Shown here: one piece after another, positions 8,306 through 16,306 of the stretch | Layout: each line of letters opens with the position of its first letter | Position numbering within the stretch: the first letter of the stretch is position 1 | Assembly (NCBI GenBank): GCA_012269595.1 | Contig: JAAXJX010000020.1 | Span: 1-35,469 of the forward strand | DNA: 35,469 bases | Reading direction: 5' to 3' | DNA from: Planctomycetia bacterium | GTDB lineage: Bacteria > Planctomycetota > UBA8108 > UBA1146 | The notes under the pieces: generated by a model | Told to the model about the DNA's origin: nothing | What the model saw: only the letters and a program-made list of their open reading frames with translations | Databases searched by the model: none | Position numbers and translations under genes: made by a program

Positions 8306-8910
8306 GCGGTTTCTCCCGTCGATCCGGAACCCTGAAGCCATGGCGGGGTGTCTCCGAAGGTGAGCCACTTGCGACGGATTTCTGACAAAACGATGCCGCA
8401 AGAGGTCGCAACATTGTGTGAATGCTTCGAACCAAACATCGGAATTTCCACGCTGCCGTCGCACAGGAAGAGCACCTGCTCATCCACACCCACCACTTCG
8501 TGTCCCAGAACGATGGCGAGGGGGTGCGGGAATTCCTGATCGTAGGCACTGTTGGAATCGCGAGTCTGTTCGAGTGCGAGAACGGTATAGCCATCGTTTT
8601 GAAGTTTGCGTACCGCGACCGCCGGGTCCTCCATTTGATGCCACTGAATCGTCTCTTCCGCTCCGAGGGAAATTTTCGCGATCTCAGGTCGGGGTGGAGT
8701 CGGAGTAATTCCGCACAGGTAAATCTCTTTCACCCCAAAGCCATCCGCGGCCCGAAAGATGGCGCCGACGTTGGTCAGACTGCGAATATTGTCGAGAATG
8801 AGAACCAGATCTGGCCGGGGGCGCTGTTCTCTGGAATCCGCATCTGCCCGGTGTTGGTCGAGGCGTCGTTTGCGGCTCAAGGCTCTCTCCTTTGTGGGAA
8901 CGGGATTCAA
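8302..8910 (-). CDS. TrmH/SpoU-family RNA 2'-O-methyltransferase
   Basis: 202 residues. The three SpoU motifs are in order: motif 1 NIRSLTNVGAIFRAADGFGV (41-60), with the conserved Asn and Arg; motif 2 IVLGHEVVGV (133-142); and motif 3 EIPMFGSKHSHNVATSCGIV (155-174). The last two form the trefoil-knot SAM site. The enzyme would methylate a ribose 2'-OH in tRNA or rRNA in the cytosol. It lacks the extra N-terminal L30e-like domain of RlmB and is nearer TrmL/TrmH-like single-domain members; the exact site is unknown. The basic N-terminus (KERALSRKRR) could help bind RNA. The stop overlaps the start of the RNase HII-like gene by four bases, so these two nucleic-acid enzymes are probably made together. 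Confidence 0.9.
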   Translation of the reverse strand: MNPVPTKERALSRKRRLDQHRADADSREQRPRPDLVLILDNIRSLTNVGAIFRAADGFGVKEIYLCGITPTPPRPEIAKISLGAEETIQWHQMEDPAVAVRKLQNDGYTVLALEQTRDSNSAYDQEFPHPLAIVLGHEVVGVDEQVLFLCDGSVEIPMFGSKHSHNVATSCGIVLSEIRRKWLTFGDTPPWLQGSGSTGETA

Positions 8911-9097
8911 TATCAGGGTTGTCTCTGGGTCAGTGGGTCACGGTAACCGGAGAGGGGCGGGTCATCGATCCCCGAAAAGCGTGTTAGAGGGACCGCATGC
9001 TTCAGTTAGGATGATCGATCAGTGGTATTTGACCTTTGTTGCCAGACAAGTGAACTTTTCGGGCATCAGGCCCTCATTCAGGAAACGGGAATTTTCG

Positions 9098-9766
9098 ATG
9101 TTTGAACCTCCTCTGTTGAATGCTGCAGAGCAAAGAGTCATGGGCGTGCTGATCGAGAAGTCTCTCGCCACACCCCAGTATTACCCCTTGACCCTGAATC
9201 AGGTGGTGACCGCCTGTAATCAGAAATCGAATCGGGATCCGGTGATGTCGCTGATGGAAGACGAAGTCGAAGGAGTCCTGAACACGCTTGCGAATCGTGG
9301 ACTGGCGACACAGGTCTTTGCCTCCGGTTCAAGGACGGGGAAGTACCGTCAGGAACTGACGGGGATGCTCGAATTGAATGGGCAGGAAATGGCGGTTCTC
9401 GCCGAGTTTCTTCTCAGAGGTGCGCAAACGGTCGGGGAGCTGCGCACTCGTGCCTCAAGAATGAAAGCCATCCCCGACATGGCAGCACTGAATGAAGTCT
9501 TGCAGGGGCTTGCGGGTAAAGATCAACCGTTGGCTCGTCGTCTGACACCACCGGGAATTCAACGGGGAGTTCGCTGGGGCCATCTTTTACAGGATCCTTC
9601 GATGCTCGATGCAGTGGTTGAAAATGCCCCAGAACCTTCACCCACCTCCACTTCAACTTCTGCACCCCCCCCGAATCCTTCAGCGGATCGGTTGAGCCAG
9701 TTGGAAGAAAAACTGGAGGCTCTCGAAAAAAGGATCGCCCAACTCGAGAACTCGCAGCGACCTTGA
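9098..9766 (+). CDS. yceH: YceH family protein (DUF480) with C-terminal coiled coil
   Basis: 222 residues from the ATG at 9098, preceded by AGGAAACGGGA about 8-17 bases upstream. The frame is open earlier, but the upstream part is not family-like. The start LNAAEQRVMGVLIEKSLATP, then YYPLTLNQVVTACNQKSNRDP and RGAQTVGELRTRASRM, are the hallmark blocks of the YceH/DUF480 family, which folds as two winged-helix domains; its function is not established. Residues about 180-195 are a Ser/Thr/Pro-rich linker. The last 25 residues (LEEKLEALEKRIAQLE) are a heptad coiled coil, suggesting self-association. It is transcribed away from the trmH-like gene. The DUF4139 gene starts 23 bases downstream, so it may head that operon. 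Confidence 0.93.
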   Translation: MFEPPLLNAAEQRVMGVLIEKSLATPQYYPLTLNQVVTACNQKSNRDPVMSLMEDEVEGVLNTLANRGLATQVFASGSRTGKYRQELTGMLELNGQEMAVLAEFLLRGAQTVGELRTRASRMKAIPDMAALNEVLQGLAGKDQPLARRLTPPGIQRGVRWGHLLQDPSMLDAVVENAPEPSPTSTSTSAPPPNPSADRLSQLEEKLEALEKRIAQLENSQRP

Positions 9767-9789
9767 AGACCCAAAGCCAGGAGGCTGTC

Positions 9790-11550
9790 ATGGATTCCGG
9801 ACACATTAAAAATGCAGTGGTGGGTTTTCTGCTGCTTGTCGTTACATGGGGGTTGCCCTCCATGGTGGGCTCACAGGAACCCAGATCCGGGACGATCACA
9901 TCCGTCACGGTTTACCCGGGGATCGCCAATGTGGAGCGAACCGTGGCGTTACCAGAAGGTGAACCCGGGCAGCGTTTGTTGCAACTGGGACCTCTGCCTT
10001 CAAGTTTGAGGGAATCCACGATTCGTGTGACTGCTGAGGGTGAAGTACAGGTCTTGTCCGTCAAGGTTCGTCGATCGAGTGGAGATCCTGTAGAGCCTCA
10101 AAGTTTGAAGGATCTTCGTGGTCAAATCGCGGAAGCAAAAAAGTCCCTTCTTGCACTTCAACGTCAAGATGAAACGCTTGCGGCTCATCAAGCCCGTTAT
10201 GAAGGACTGGTCCCGGAGAAACCGGGCTCTTCAGTGAACAGTCCATTGTCAAAAGAAGCATGGCAAGGGTTGGCCGAACTGATTCTCAGCGGAATGAAAA
10301 ACGCAACAGATCAGAGAATCCTGTTGGCACCGAAAATTCTTGTTGCCAAAACCACACTGGAGAAACTTGAGCAGGAGTTGGCAACCTATGAAGTCAACTC
10401 CGGGCGAAACAAGGCCGTGATTGAGATTGAATCATTGGATCTCTCCGGAAAGGGTGGCGTCTTCAGAGTGGAGTACCAAGTCACTGGTGCAATCTGGAAA
10501 CCCATTTATCAAGTCCACGTTCAGGAGGAGACAGATCAGATCCAGCTGAAAAGTTATGCAGAGGTTTATCAGTGGACCGGAGAAGATTGGCCCGCAGTTC
10601 CGATGTTCTTCTCGACCAGCCTTCCTGAGTCCGGTGCGGAGCCTGGAAGTCTTTCGGCATTGAAAATTGAAAGACCCCGATTTTTTCAGCCGGAGCCGGT
10701 CATGAGCCGCAAGTCCAAACCTCTTGCGAATAACGGTGTCGATTACAAAGAGTCTCCAAGGAGAAGGACTGAACAACTGCAGCGGGGGCGTATCCCCGAG
10801 CAACCTCCGGTTCTCGGTGGATTGTCTTTCGACAGGGGCAAGGTTTTCTTCTATGAAGGGGAAGACAAAGCGGGCGCAGTGGATGGGTTGGATGATCGCG
10901 GATTCCTGACGGTATTCGAGGCGATTCATGCAGAGCAGGTGAAATCCACCGGGTCACCACACAGACGCCTTTATTCCATCGATACACTTCCCTTCAAGGC
11001 GGTTCACCGGTGTATTCCGGAATTGGAGACCGCCGTCTTTCGCCGATTGTTGCTTTCCCTGAATGGGGAAGAGCCACTGTTGGCAGGAGAGGTTTCAGTT
11101 TTTGCCGGTCGAGATTATCTGGGAATGACCCGGATCGAGAACACAGTTGCTCCGGGTGAAGAATGGGCGCTGGACCTCGGAACGATGGACCAGATCGTTG
11201 TGAGCCGAAACACTGTGGAGTCAGAAGAAACCAGGGGATTACTGAGCAGGCTGACAGAGTATCGCACTGAGACGAGACTGAAGTTGGAGAACTACAGTGA
11301 TTCTGCGGAGACTATTGAGATTCTGGAAAGAATCCCTGTCAGTGATGAGGAATCCGTTTCCATTGAGATCGATAAATCAAAAACGGAACCAGCCCCGGAA
11401 AATCAGAAACCCGTAGACGGAATATTGCGCTGGAGCGTGACTGTCGAACCGGGAAAATCCCGCGAGCTGCGTCTGATTTGGACGATGCAGATTCCCAAAG
11501 ACAAGATTCTGTTACGCCGGCAAGCCCCTGAGAGATTGGGGGGTGAATAA
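9790..11550 (+). CDS. DUF4139 / mucoidy-inhibitor-like secreted protein (first of pair)
   Basis: 586 residues from the ATG at 9790, chosen because AGGAGG lies 5 bases upstream; a TTG at 9763 would add 9 residues. The signal peptide has its core at about 9-22. The mature part opens with ITSVTVYPGIANVERTVALP, the DUF4140 start pattern. A helical, probably coiled-coil segment follows (about 95-195), then the DUF4139 beta domain (YQVTGAIWKPIYQVHV, VYQWTGEDWPAVPMFFST). These blocks match the MuiA-type architecture. The family name comes from a mucoidy inhibitor, but no biochemical activity is known. The product is expected in the periplasm or at the surface. Its stop overlaps the start of the next DUF4139 gene by one base (TAATG). 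Confidence 0.85.
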   Translation: MDSGHIKNAVVGFLLLVVTWGLPSMVGSQEPRSGTITSVTVYPGIANVERTVALPEGEPGQRLLQLGPLPSSLRESTIRVTAEGEVQVLSVKVRRSSGDPVEPQSLKDLRGQIAEAKKSLLALQRQDETLAAHQARYEGLVPEKPGSSVNSPLSKEAWQGLAELILSGMKNATDQRILLAPKILVAKTTLEKLEQELATYEVNSGRNKAVIEIESLDLSGKGGVFRVEYQVTGAIWKPIYQVHVQEETDQIQLKSYAEVYQWTGEDWPAVPMFFSTSLPESGAEPGSLSALKIERPRFFQPEPVMSRKSKPLANNGVDYKESPRRRTEQLQRGRIPEQPPVLGGLSFDRGKVFFYEGEDKAGAVDGLDDRGFLTVFEAIHAEQVKSTGSPHRRLYSIDTLPFKAVHRCIPELETAVFRRLLLSLNGEEPLLAGEVSVFAGRDYLGMTRIENTVAPGEEWALDLGTMDQIVVSRNTVESEETRGLLSRLTEYRTETRLKLENYSDSAETIEILERIPVSDEESVSIEIDKSKTEPAPENQKPVDGILRWSVTVEPGKSRELRLIWTMQIPKDKILLRRQAPERLGGE

Positions 11551-13271
11551 TGTCTTTTCATACGCTCCAGAGTCGCTTTTCGGGGTTCCTTCTGAAAACC
11601 ATTCTCATGACTTCGCTGACCACCGGGTTTTCTGCGGTCACCACGGCACAGGAGGATTCTTCCGTTGACATCGACAAACCGCATGCGGTCACTGTCTTTG
11701 AAAACAGGGCAAGGGTGACACGTCAACGAAGCCTCGATTTGACCGCAGGTCTTCATCAGGTGATTTTTCGTAAACTCCCGGCGGAGTTGAATCCAAACAG
11801 TTTGAGAGCCATGGTTGCCGGGGGGGCAAAGGAAAAGTCCCTCATTCTTGGTGTGCAACTCGAAGAAGAGTTTCCGCTGGAGGTTAATCATGCGCAGGAA
11901 GCGGAGCTTTTGGAGAAGTTGGAGAAGGTCGGTGAACGCCTGAGTGTGAATCAGGGGAAGAGAGAGATTGCTGATCTGCGAAATCGTGTTCTGAAGCGTT
12001 ATTCAGAGATTCTTCGAGTCGTCGTCTCAGCTCCCGCCGGTGACCCCCAGCGCCCCCTGTGGAATTTGCAGGAAGTCAGTGAGATCCAGCAGTGGCTCTT
12101 CACCAATGAGGTGGAAAACGCTGAAGAATCCGATTTGCTTCAAAGGGAGCGTGAGTCCCTGCAGCGTGAGCGAAATGATCTGTTGGCTGATCTCAGGCGA
12201 TATCAAAGTGATGCCAGAAGAAGTTACTGGATTGCTTCAGTGACCTGCCAGGTGTTGGAGGATTGTGCCCTCGATTTGAACCTTTCCTATGATGTGCCAT
12301 CAGCACGGTGGAAACCGGTTCATGAAGCCCGGTTGAACGATTCAACCGGGAAGGTGACATGGAAACAGGGCGCACAAGTGACCCAGTCTTCGGGGGAAGA
12401 CTGGTCCGCTGTGGAGTTGACACTTTCCACTTTGCGGTCGTCGCTGGGACTGAGTGTGGGCCAGTTGATTCCCATTGAAGTCTCACTGGCTGAAAGACTG
12501 GCAGACACGGATGCAAGAGTGCTCTCAGCACCCGCAGATGCTTCTGTAGACTCCGAATCATTCCAGGGGAGAAGTGGAGAGGCCTTCGATGATTCTCGAA
12601 GTGCAGATCCCTCCGGTTGGGCAGCCCCGGTGATGGAAACCGGATTTGGTGGGGTCGTTTCCTTCCGTATCCAAACCCTGTCCGACGTGCCTTCGGATGG
12701 AAGCGCACACGCTGTCGAAATCCAGTCCTGGGAAGCAGAGGCGGAACTCTCCTATGAAGCAATTCCCTCATTGGGGGCAGGTGTTTATCGAAAGGCCCAA
12801 TTGATTCAACCCGGGCCCGGTCTATTGCTCAAAGGTGAAGTCCAGTGCTTCCGATCCGGGACCTATGTGGGATTGGGAAATGTGGAGACCACCGCTGCCG
12901 GTCAGAAGTTCGTCCAGTTCTTTGGTCTGGAGGGGCGTCTCAAGCTGCATGTGCAGAATTTGGGAGAGTTCCGATCGCCATCGGGGTCTGCCTTTTCCCG
13001 GCCCCGACTTGAGAAAAAATCATTGTTTGCAGTGACCTCGTACCTTGATAGGCCCGTCACCCTTGAGTTGGTTTCCAGGATTCCGGTCAGTCTGGTGGAA
13101 GAGTTGGAAATAGGACTGGGGGAGGCAACGGAACCCAAACCGGAGGTCAGTCGTGATGGGATCTGTCGCTGGAATCTTCAGATTCCTGCTGGAGTGCGCA
13201 AAGAAGTGATTTTCCATTGGATCGCGACAGCGGACAAGGACAGTGGCGACCTGCTGGATTTGCTGAAATGA
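11550..13271 (+). CDS. DUF4139 / mucoidy-inhibitor-like secreted protein (second of pair)
   Basis: 573 residues. An N-terminal signal-like segment (about 10-33) is followed by PHAVTVFENRARVTRQRSLD (DUF4140-like start), a long helical region (about 110-215, rich in Glu/Arg/Leu), and the DUF4139 part with YDVPSARWKPVHEARL and QSSGEDWSAVELTLST. The C-terminal IPVSLVEELEI block parallels IPVSDEESVSI in the gene before it, so the two are diverged paralogs of one architecture. The ATG overlaps the upstream stop by one base and the gene's own stop overlaps the next start (ATGA). This supports a coupled three-gene unit whose products may assemble in fixed ratio. The function is unknown; an envelope location is inferred. 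Confidence 0.83.
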   Translation: MSFHTLQSRFSGFLLKTILMTSLTTGFSAVTTAQEDSSVDIDKPHAVTVFENRARVTRQRSLDLTAGLHQVIFRKLPAELNPNSLRAMVAGGAKEKSLILGVQLEEEFPLEVNHAQEAELLEKLEKVGERLSVNQGKREIADLRNRVLKRYSEILRVVVSAPAGDPQRPLWNLQEVSEIQQWLFTNEVENAEESDLLQRERESLQRERNDLLADLRRYQSDARRSYWIASVTCQVLEDCALDLNLSYDVPSARWKPVHEARLNDSTGKVTWKQGAQVTQSSGEDWSAVELTLSTLRSSLGLSVGQLIPIEVSLAERLADTDARVLSAPADASVDSESFQGRSGEAFDDSRSADPSGWAAPVMETGFGGVVSFRIQTLSDVPSDGSAHAVEIQSWEAEAELSYEAIPSLGAGVYRKAQLIQPGPGLLLKGEVQCFRSGTYVGLGNVETTAAGQKFVQFFGLEGRLKLHVQNLGEFRSPSGSAFSRPRLEKKSLFAVTSYLDRPVTLELVSRIPVSLVEELEIGLGEATEPKPEVSRDGICRWNLQIPAGVRKEVIFHWIATADKDSGDLLDLLK

Positions 13272-13555
13272 GCATCGAGGAGAAGATTCGCTCTTTTCTG
13301 GAGTCAGAAGGGAGGGAAAAGAAACAGATTCTCAAAGAGTTGTTGAAGGAATCTCTTACTCAGGAGCAGGTGAAATCACTGGCACCGGCGATTCGGGATC
13401 CGAGTCCCAGAGTGAGTACCCGGATCACTTCCCTGTTGGCCCGCTGGCAAATGGTGGATTTGTTTGAAGAACAACTCAGGAGTTTGAAACCGGGAAAGCA
13501 ATCCTTACTGAGAAACCACTTCAGCAAGATTTCACAAAAGGCGAAGGAAGCCTGA
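13268..13555 (+). CDS. Small helical protein of unknown function
   Basis: 95 residues from the ATG at 13268, which overlaps the upstream stop (ATGA). No signal peptide or membrane segment is present, so it is probably cytoplasmic. The sequence is strongly helical and charged (EEKIRSFLESEGREKKQILK), and the middle APAIRDPSPRVSTRITSLLA resembles a single HEAT-like helical hairpin. It is too short for a confident family call. Its place directly behind two exported DUF4139 proteins suggests the same operon, but no role can be named. Confidence 0.6.
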   Translation: MSIEEKIRSFLESEGREKKQILKELLKESLTQEQVKSLAPAIRDPSPRVSTRITSLLARWQMVDLFEEQLRSLKPGKQSLLRNHFSKISQKAKEA

Positions 13556-13593
13556 GAAGTCAGTTTGATCAGGCGAGGAACAGATTCCAGGAA

Positions 13594-14064
13594 TCAAAGA
13601 CCACGGTCTTCGGTTCCGCCATTCTCCTCACCGCGATGTTCTTCGAATTCATCTGGGCTGATCTCTTCCATCAAGACTGCTTCCACGTCTGCAGTTCCGA
13701 GGATTTCAGTTCTGTTGAAGACCACTTCCCAGGTGTAGCGACCCGGTTCGGGGAATTCCATGGGTGGGAGTTCGAAGATGCACTCGTGATGTTCCCGCCG
13801 GTCGTCGTGGTAGATTTCAAACTCTGGACTCTCTTCAAGAATCATGTCATCGACGAGTCTTTTGAATCGGAAAGAAATTTTGTGCAGTCCGGAGAAATCG
13901 CTCAGATTGATGTAGAGAGTGGCCGGTGCATATTCTGCCGGAAACTCTGCCAAGCGAACCTTGTTGAAGGTTCCTGCAAGTACGCACTTGGTTGAGTCGT
14001 CATCCTTGTAGACTCGATCACACAGAAGAATGGCCTGCACAAGGGGTACGAGGGGTTTCGTCAA
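13594..14064 (-). CDS. DUF6941-like protein
   Basis: 156 residues if translation starts at the TTG at 14064, which has a GAAGGA site 5-6 bases upstream. The frame is open to 14259, but the upstream residues look non-coding. The N-terminal PLVPLVQAILLCDRVYKDD and the later LAGTFNKVRLAEFPA, LYINLSDFSG and FPEPGRYTWEVVFN follow the pattern I know from DUF6941 proteins: a small beta-sandwich with repeated strands and a late Gly-Arg-Tyr turn. The acidic C-terminus (EEISPDEFEEH) is extra. There is no signal peptide. It stands alone between two convergent/divergent units and its function is unknown. Confidence 0.65.
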   Translation of the reverse strand: MTKPLVPLVQAILLCDRVYKDDDSTKCVLAGTFNKVRLAEFPAEYAPATLYINLSDFSGLHKISFRFKRLVDDMILEESPEFEIYHDDRREHHECIFELPPMEFPEPGRYTWEVVFNRTEILGTADVEAVLMEEISPDEFEEHRGEENGGTEDRGL

Positions 14065-14234
14065 GAAGTCCTTCTTCCGGTGGCATGTCTCAAAACACAG
14101 AATCACGGTCTCAGTCGGGTGCCTGTGATGAATCAATCGTACCAAGAATCGCGGATGTCCCGAAGTGTTCCATACCAAATTACTGTGATCAGCCCGGTGT
14201 ATCCACCCCGGGAAATGGCGTAACCCGCTCTCCT

Positions 14235-14262
14235 TGACCCTGATGGAGCAGGGTCTCATTAT
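14235..14262 (+). promoter_or_regulatory. Putative sigma70-like promoter with internal operator-like palindrome
   Basis: TTGACC (14235-14240) and CATTAT (14257-14262) are separated by 16 bases, close to a -35/-10 pair, and lie 75 bases before the GTG of the SRPBCC gene. Between and over the elements is a perfect 7-base dyad, GACCCTG (14236-14242) and CAGGGTC (14249-14255), with a 6-base centre. The dyad could be a repressor or activator site, or an RNA hairpin if transcription starts upstream. The sequence is seen directly; the function is inferred. Confidence 0.45.
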
Positions 14263-14336
14263 GGAAAACGCCGTATACCCCGTTGCAGGTTCCCCATTAC
14301 CGGGAGCCCGAGTGGGGAGAAACAGGAGGGGCTACT

Positions 14337-14924
14337 GTGAGAGTGGTATCAGTCAGGGAAACAGCCTGGTTGAACGCTGCCCCCGAAAAGGTTTGGTCAC
14401 ACCTGACAGATCTGGCCTCATGGCAAGATTGGTGTCATGCGGTGAAGGTTTCCGGTCAGGGAAATCTGCGGGACCTGACTCCGGGAATCCGCTGGAAACT
14501 GGATTGGGAACTCAGGCCCCCTGCTCCTCTCCGTGGCGGAACGATCGCATTGCTAAAAGACCCTGAAGAAGTTCGCTTCCGAAAGGTCGGTCAAATCCTG
14601 AATCTCAGCCATCTCCTGAATCAAAAGGGGCGTGAATGGTCCTCTGTCAGAAATGATCCGGGGAACAGCAATGGTGAGTCCGGGAAGGATTGCTACCAGT
14701 TGGTCTGGACTTCAGGCTGGGGGCCTTTGAGAAGTGATGCTTGTATCAGTCTGGGGCATGATGCTTCAGGAACATGGGTGGAATTTTTGGTCAGTTGGCA
14801 GGGGTGGAGTGCCTGGCTCGCGGGTTTGGGTCACGGCAAAACACTCTCCTTGTGTGCCGAATGCCAGAGGAAGTGGCTTGCAGATTTGCAAGTCAGTATG
14901 GAACAGATTGGAAGCTACGGATGA
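14337..14924 (+). CDS. SRPBCC (START/Bet v1-like) family protein
   Basis: 195 residues from the GTG at 14337, chosen because AGGAGGGG ends 5 bases upstream; an in-frame ATG at 14283 lacks this site. The opening ETAWLNAAPEKVWSHLTDLASWQDWCHAV is the classic first strand plus helices of SRPBCC proteins (polyketide cyclase/CoxG-like), followed by long beta strands and a C-terminal helix (RKWLADLQVSMEQIG). The fold binds hydrophobic ligands, and many bacterial members have no known ligand. Its stop overlaps the first methyltransferase start (ATGA), so it is the first gene of the DNA methyltransferase operon. The link to DNA modification is positional only. Confidence 0.75.
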   Translation: MRVVSVRETAWLNAAPEKVWSHLTDLASWQDWCHAVKVSGQGNLRDLTPGIRWKLDWELRPPAPLRGGTIALLKDPEEVRFRKVGQILNLSHLLNQKGREWSSVRNDPGNSNGESGKDCYQLVWTSGWGPLRSDACISLGHDASGTWVEFLVSWQGWSAWLAGLGHGKTLSLCAECQRKWLADLQVSMEQIGSYG

Positions 14925-16303
14925 GTGCCCCAATGACACCTCTGAGAACACTCTGGTATATGGGTGCCAAAACCCGATTGTGTGAAGAATTTATCGACGG
15001 TGCTGTCAGGGATCTGGTCTCTCCGGGTGCGACGATACTGGACGCATGTTCCGGAACTGGTGCGGTGGGGCGCTGGTTTGCAGGGGACTATCGTGTTCTG
15101 GCCAATGATGCCCAGGAGTTTTCCTCGGTGATAGCCCGGGCCCATTTGGAAGTCTCCGAAGACTGGGCAAGGGAACTGGACCGACTTGAGCCGGAATCAG
15201 ATCTGGCTGAAGCCAGAGGCCGTAATGCTGACGCCCTTGAAAGTCTTTACGCCGAATCCCTGACCCGAGAATCGGAACTGCTCGACCAACTGCTCACAAC
15301 AGATCCGATAGAGGGCGCGCTTTTGACAGAATATCGCCGATTCTGTTCCCTCGTCCCGGTGCCATTTCAGAGTCCGCAAAATGATCTTCAGGACGATCCT
15401 TACGCAACGATTCGGCCACTCCTTCCCGAATTTTTGAGTGAGAGACGGAGGACAAGAGAGTCGACTCCAGCGATGATGTGCGTCGCCTACTGGGGGCAGG
15501 TATATTTTGGAATCAAGCAGGCCATCGCCATCGATTCTATTCGCCAGGCGATCAATGAGATCCCGACAGAATCGGAATTCTCTCAGGAGAAAAAATCCAT
15601 CTACCTGGCAGCCTTGCTTCACGCCGTTTCCGTGAGTACCTCGGGAACCAGTCACTTTGCACAGCCCCGGTCTGTAGAGAAGGACAAGGAACTGGTGGCA
15701 GTCGCAAAAAGAAGATCTATCGACATCGAAGAGCAGTTCGAACTGGCACTGGATGCCATTCGCCGGGAAGTTCTGGAGCGACCAAGATTATCCGGTAACA
15801 GAGTTTTCTGCTCCGACGTCCTCGAGTTGTTGGGAGAAGACAGTCTTCTGGATTCTGAAAAGGTCGATCTCGTCTACCTTGATCCTCCCTATACCTCAGA
15901 CAACTACAGTCGCTTCTATCATGTACTGGAAACGCTCGCCCGATACGATTATCCGGAACTCCAATGCAGGGGCGATGAACTGACCAAGGGAAGATATCCA
16001 ATTCGGGAGACCCGCTTCACTTCTGATTTTTGTAGCGGATCGCAAGTCGAAGAAGCATTTCGAAAAGTCGCCAAAGGTTGTGTCAGTCGAGGAGCAAGCC
16101 TGTTGATCTCCTACTCAGGGGATACCGGCTTGCTGACAAAAAAATGGACTCGCGAAGGACATTCACAACCAGTTGCCCAAATGCGCGATCTCCTGTTGGA
16201 GTACTTCAATACTGTCGAAGTCCGAGAGCAAAAGTTAATGCACTCTGGGCAAGGAGATACCAACAAAGCAGTGCAGGAACTTCTCCTGCTTTGTGAGGTC
16301 TAG
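14921..16303 (+). CDS. D12-class adenine-specific DNA methyltransferase (first of pair)
   Basis: 460 residues from the ATG at 14921, which overlaps the previous stop. The N-terminal WYMGAKTRL (motif X, 12-20) is followed by the SAM motif DACSGTGAVG (41-50) and, far later, the catalytic DPPY (321-324) within YLDPPYTSDNYSRFYHVLE. The order X-I-recognition region-IV is that of alpha-group N6-adenine methyltransferases. The roughly 270 residues between motifs I and IV are much longer than in Dam, leaving room for a large recognition domain. The expected reaction is SAM-dependent N6 methylation of adenine in a specific DNA site. The second methyltransferase begins 3 bases after its stop, and no endonuclease gene adjoins. 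Family assignment is firm; target site is unknown. Confidence 0.88.
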   Translation: MSAPMTPLRTLWYMGAKTRLCEEFIDGAVRDLVSPGATILDACSGTGAVGRWFAGDYRVLANDAQEFSSVIARAHLEVSEDWARELDRLEPESDLAEARGRNADALESLYAESLTRESELLDQLLTTDPIEGALLTEYRRFCSLVPVPFQSPQNDLQDDPYATIRPLLPEFLSERRRTRESTPAMMCVAYWGQVYFGIKQAIAIDSIRQAINEIPTESEFSQEKKSIYLAALLHAVSVSTSGTSHFAQPRSVEKDKELVAVAKRRSIDIEEQFELALDAIRREVLERPRLSGNRVFCSDVLELLGEDSLLDSEKVDLVYLDPPYTSDNYSRFYHVLETLARYDYPELQCRGDELTKGRYPIRETRFTSDFCSGSQVEEAFRKVAKGCVSRGASLLISYSGDTGLLTKKWTREGHSQPVAQMRDLLLEYFNTVEVREQKLMHSGQGDTNKAVQELLLLCEV

Positions 16304-16306
16304 ACT

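Noticed and set aside
8759-9097. N-terminal extension of YceH
   Set aside because: Runs through the opposite trmH-like gene start and divergent promoter region; family homology begins at the ATG at 9098.
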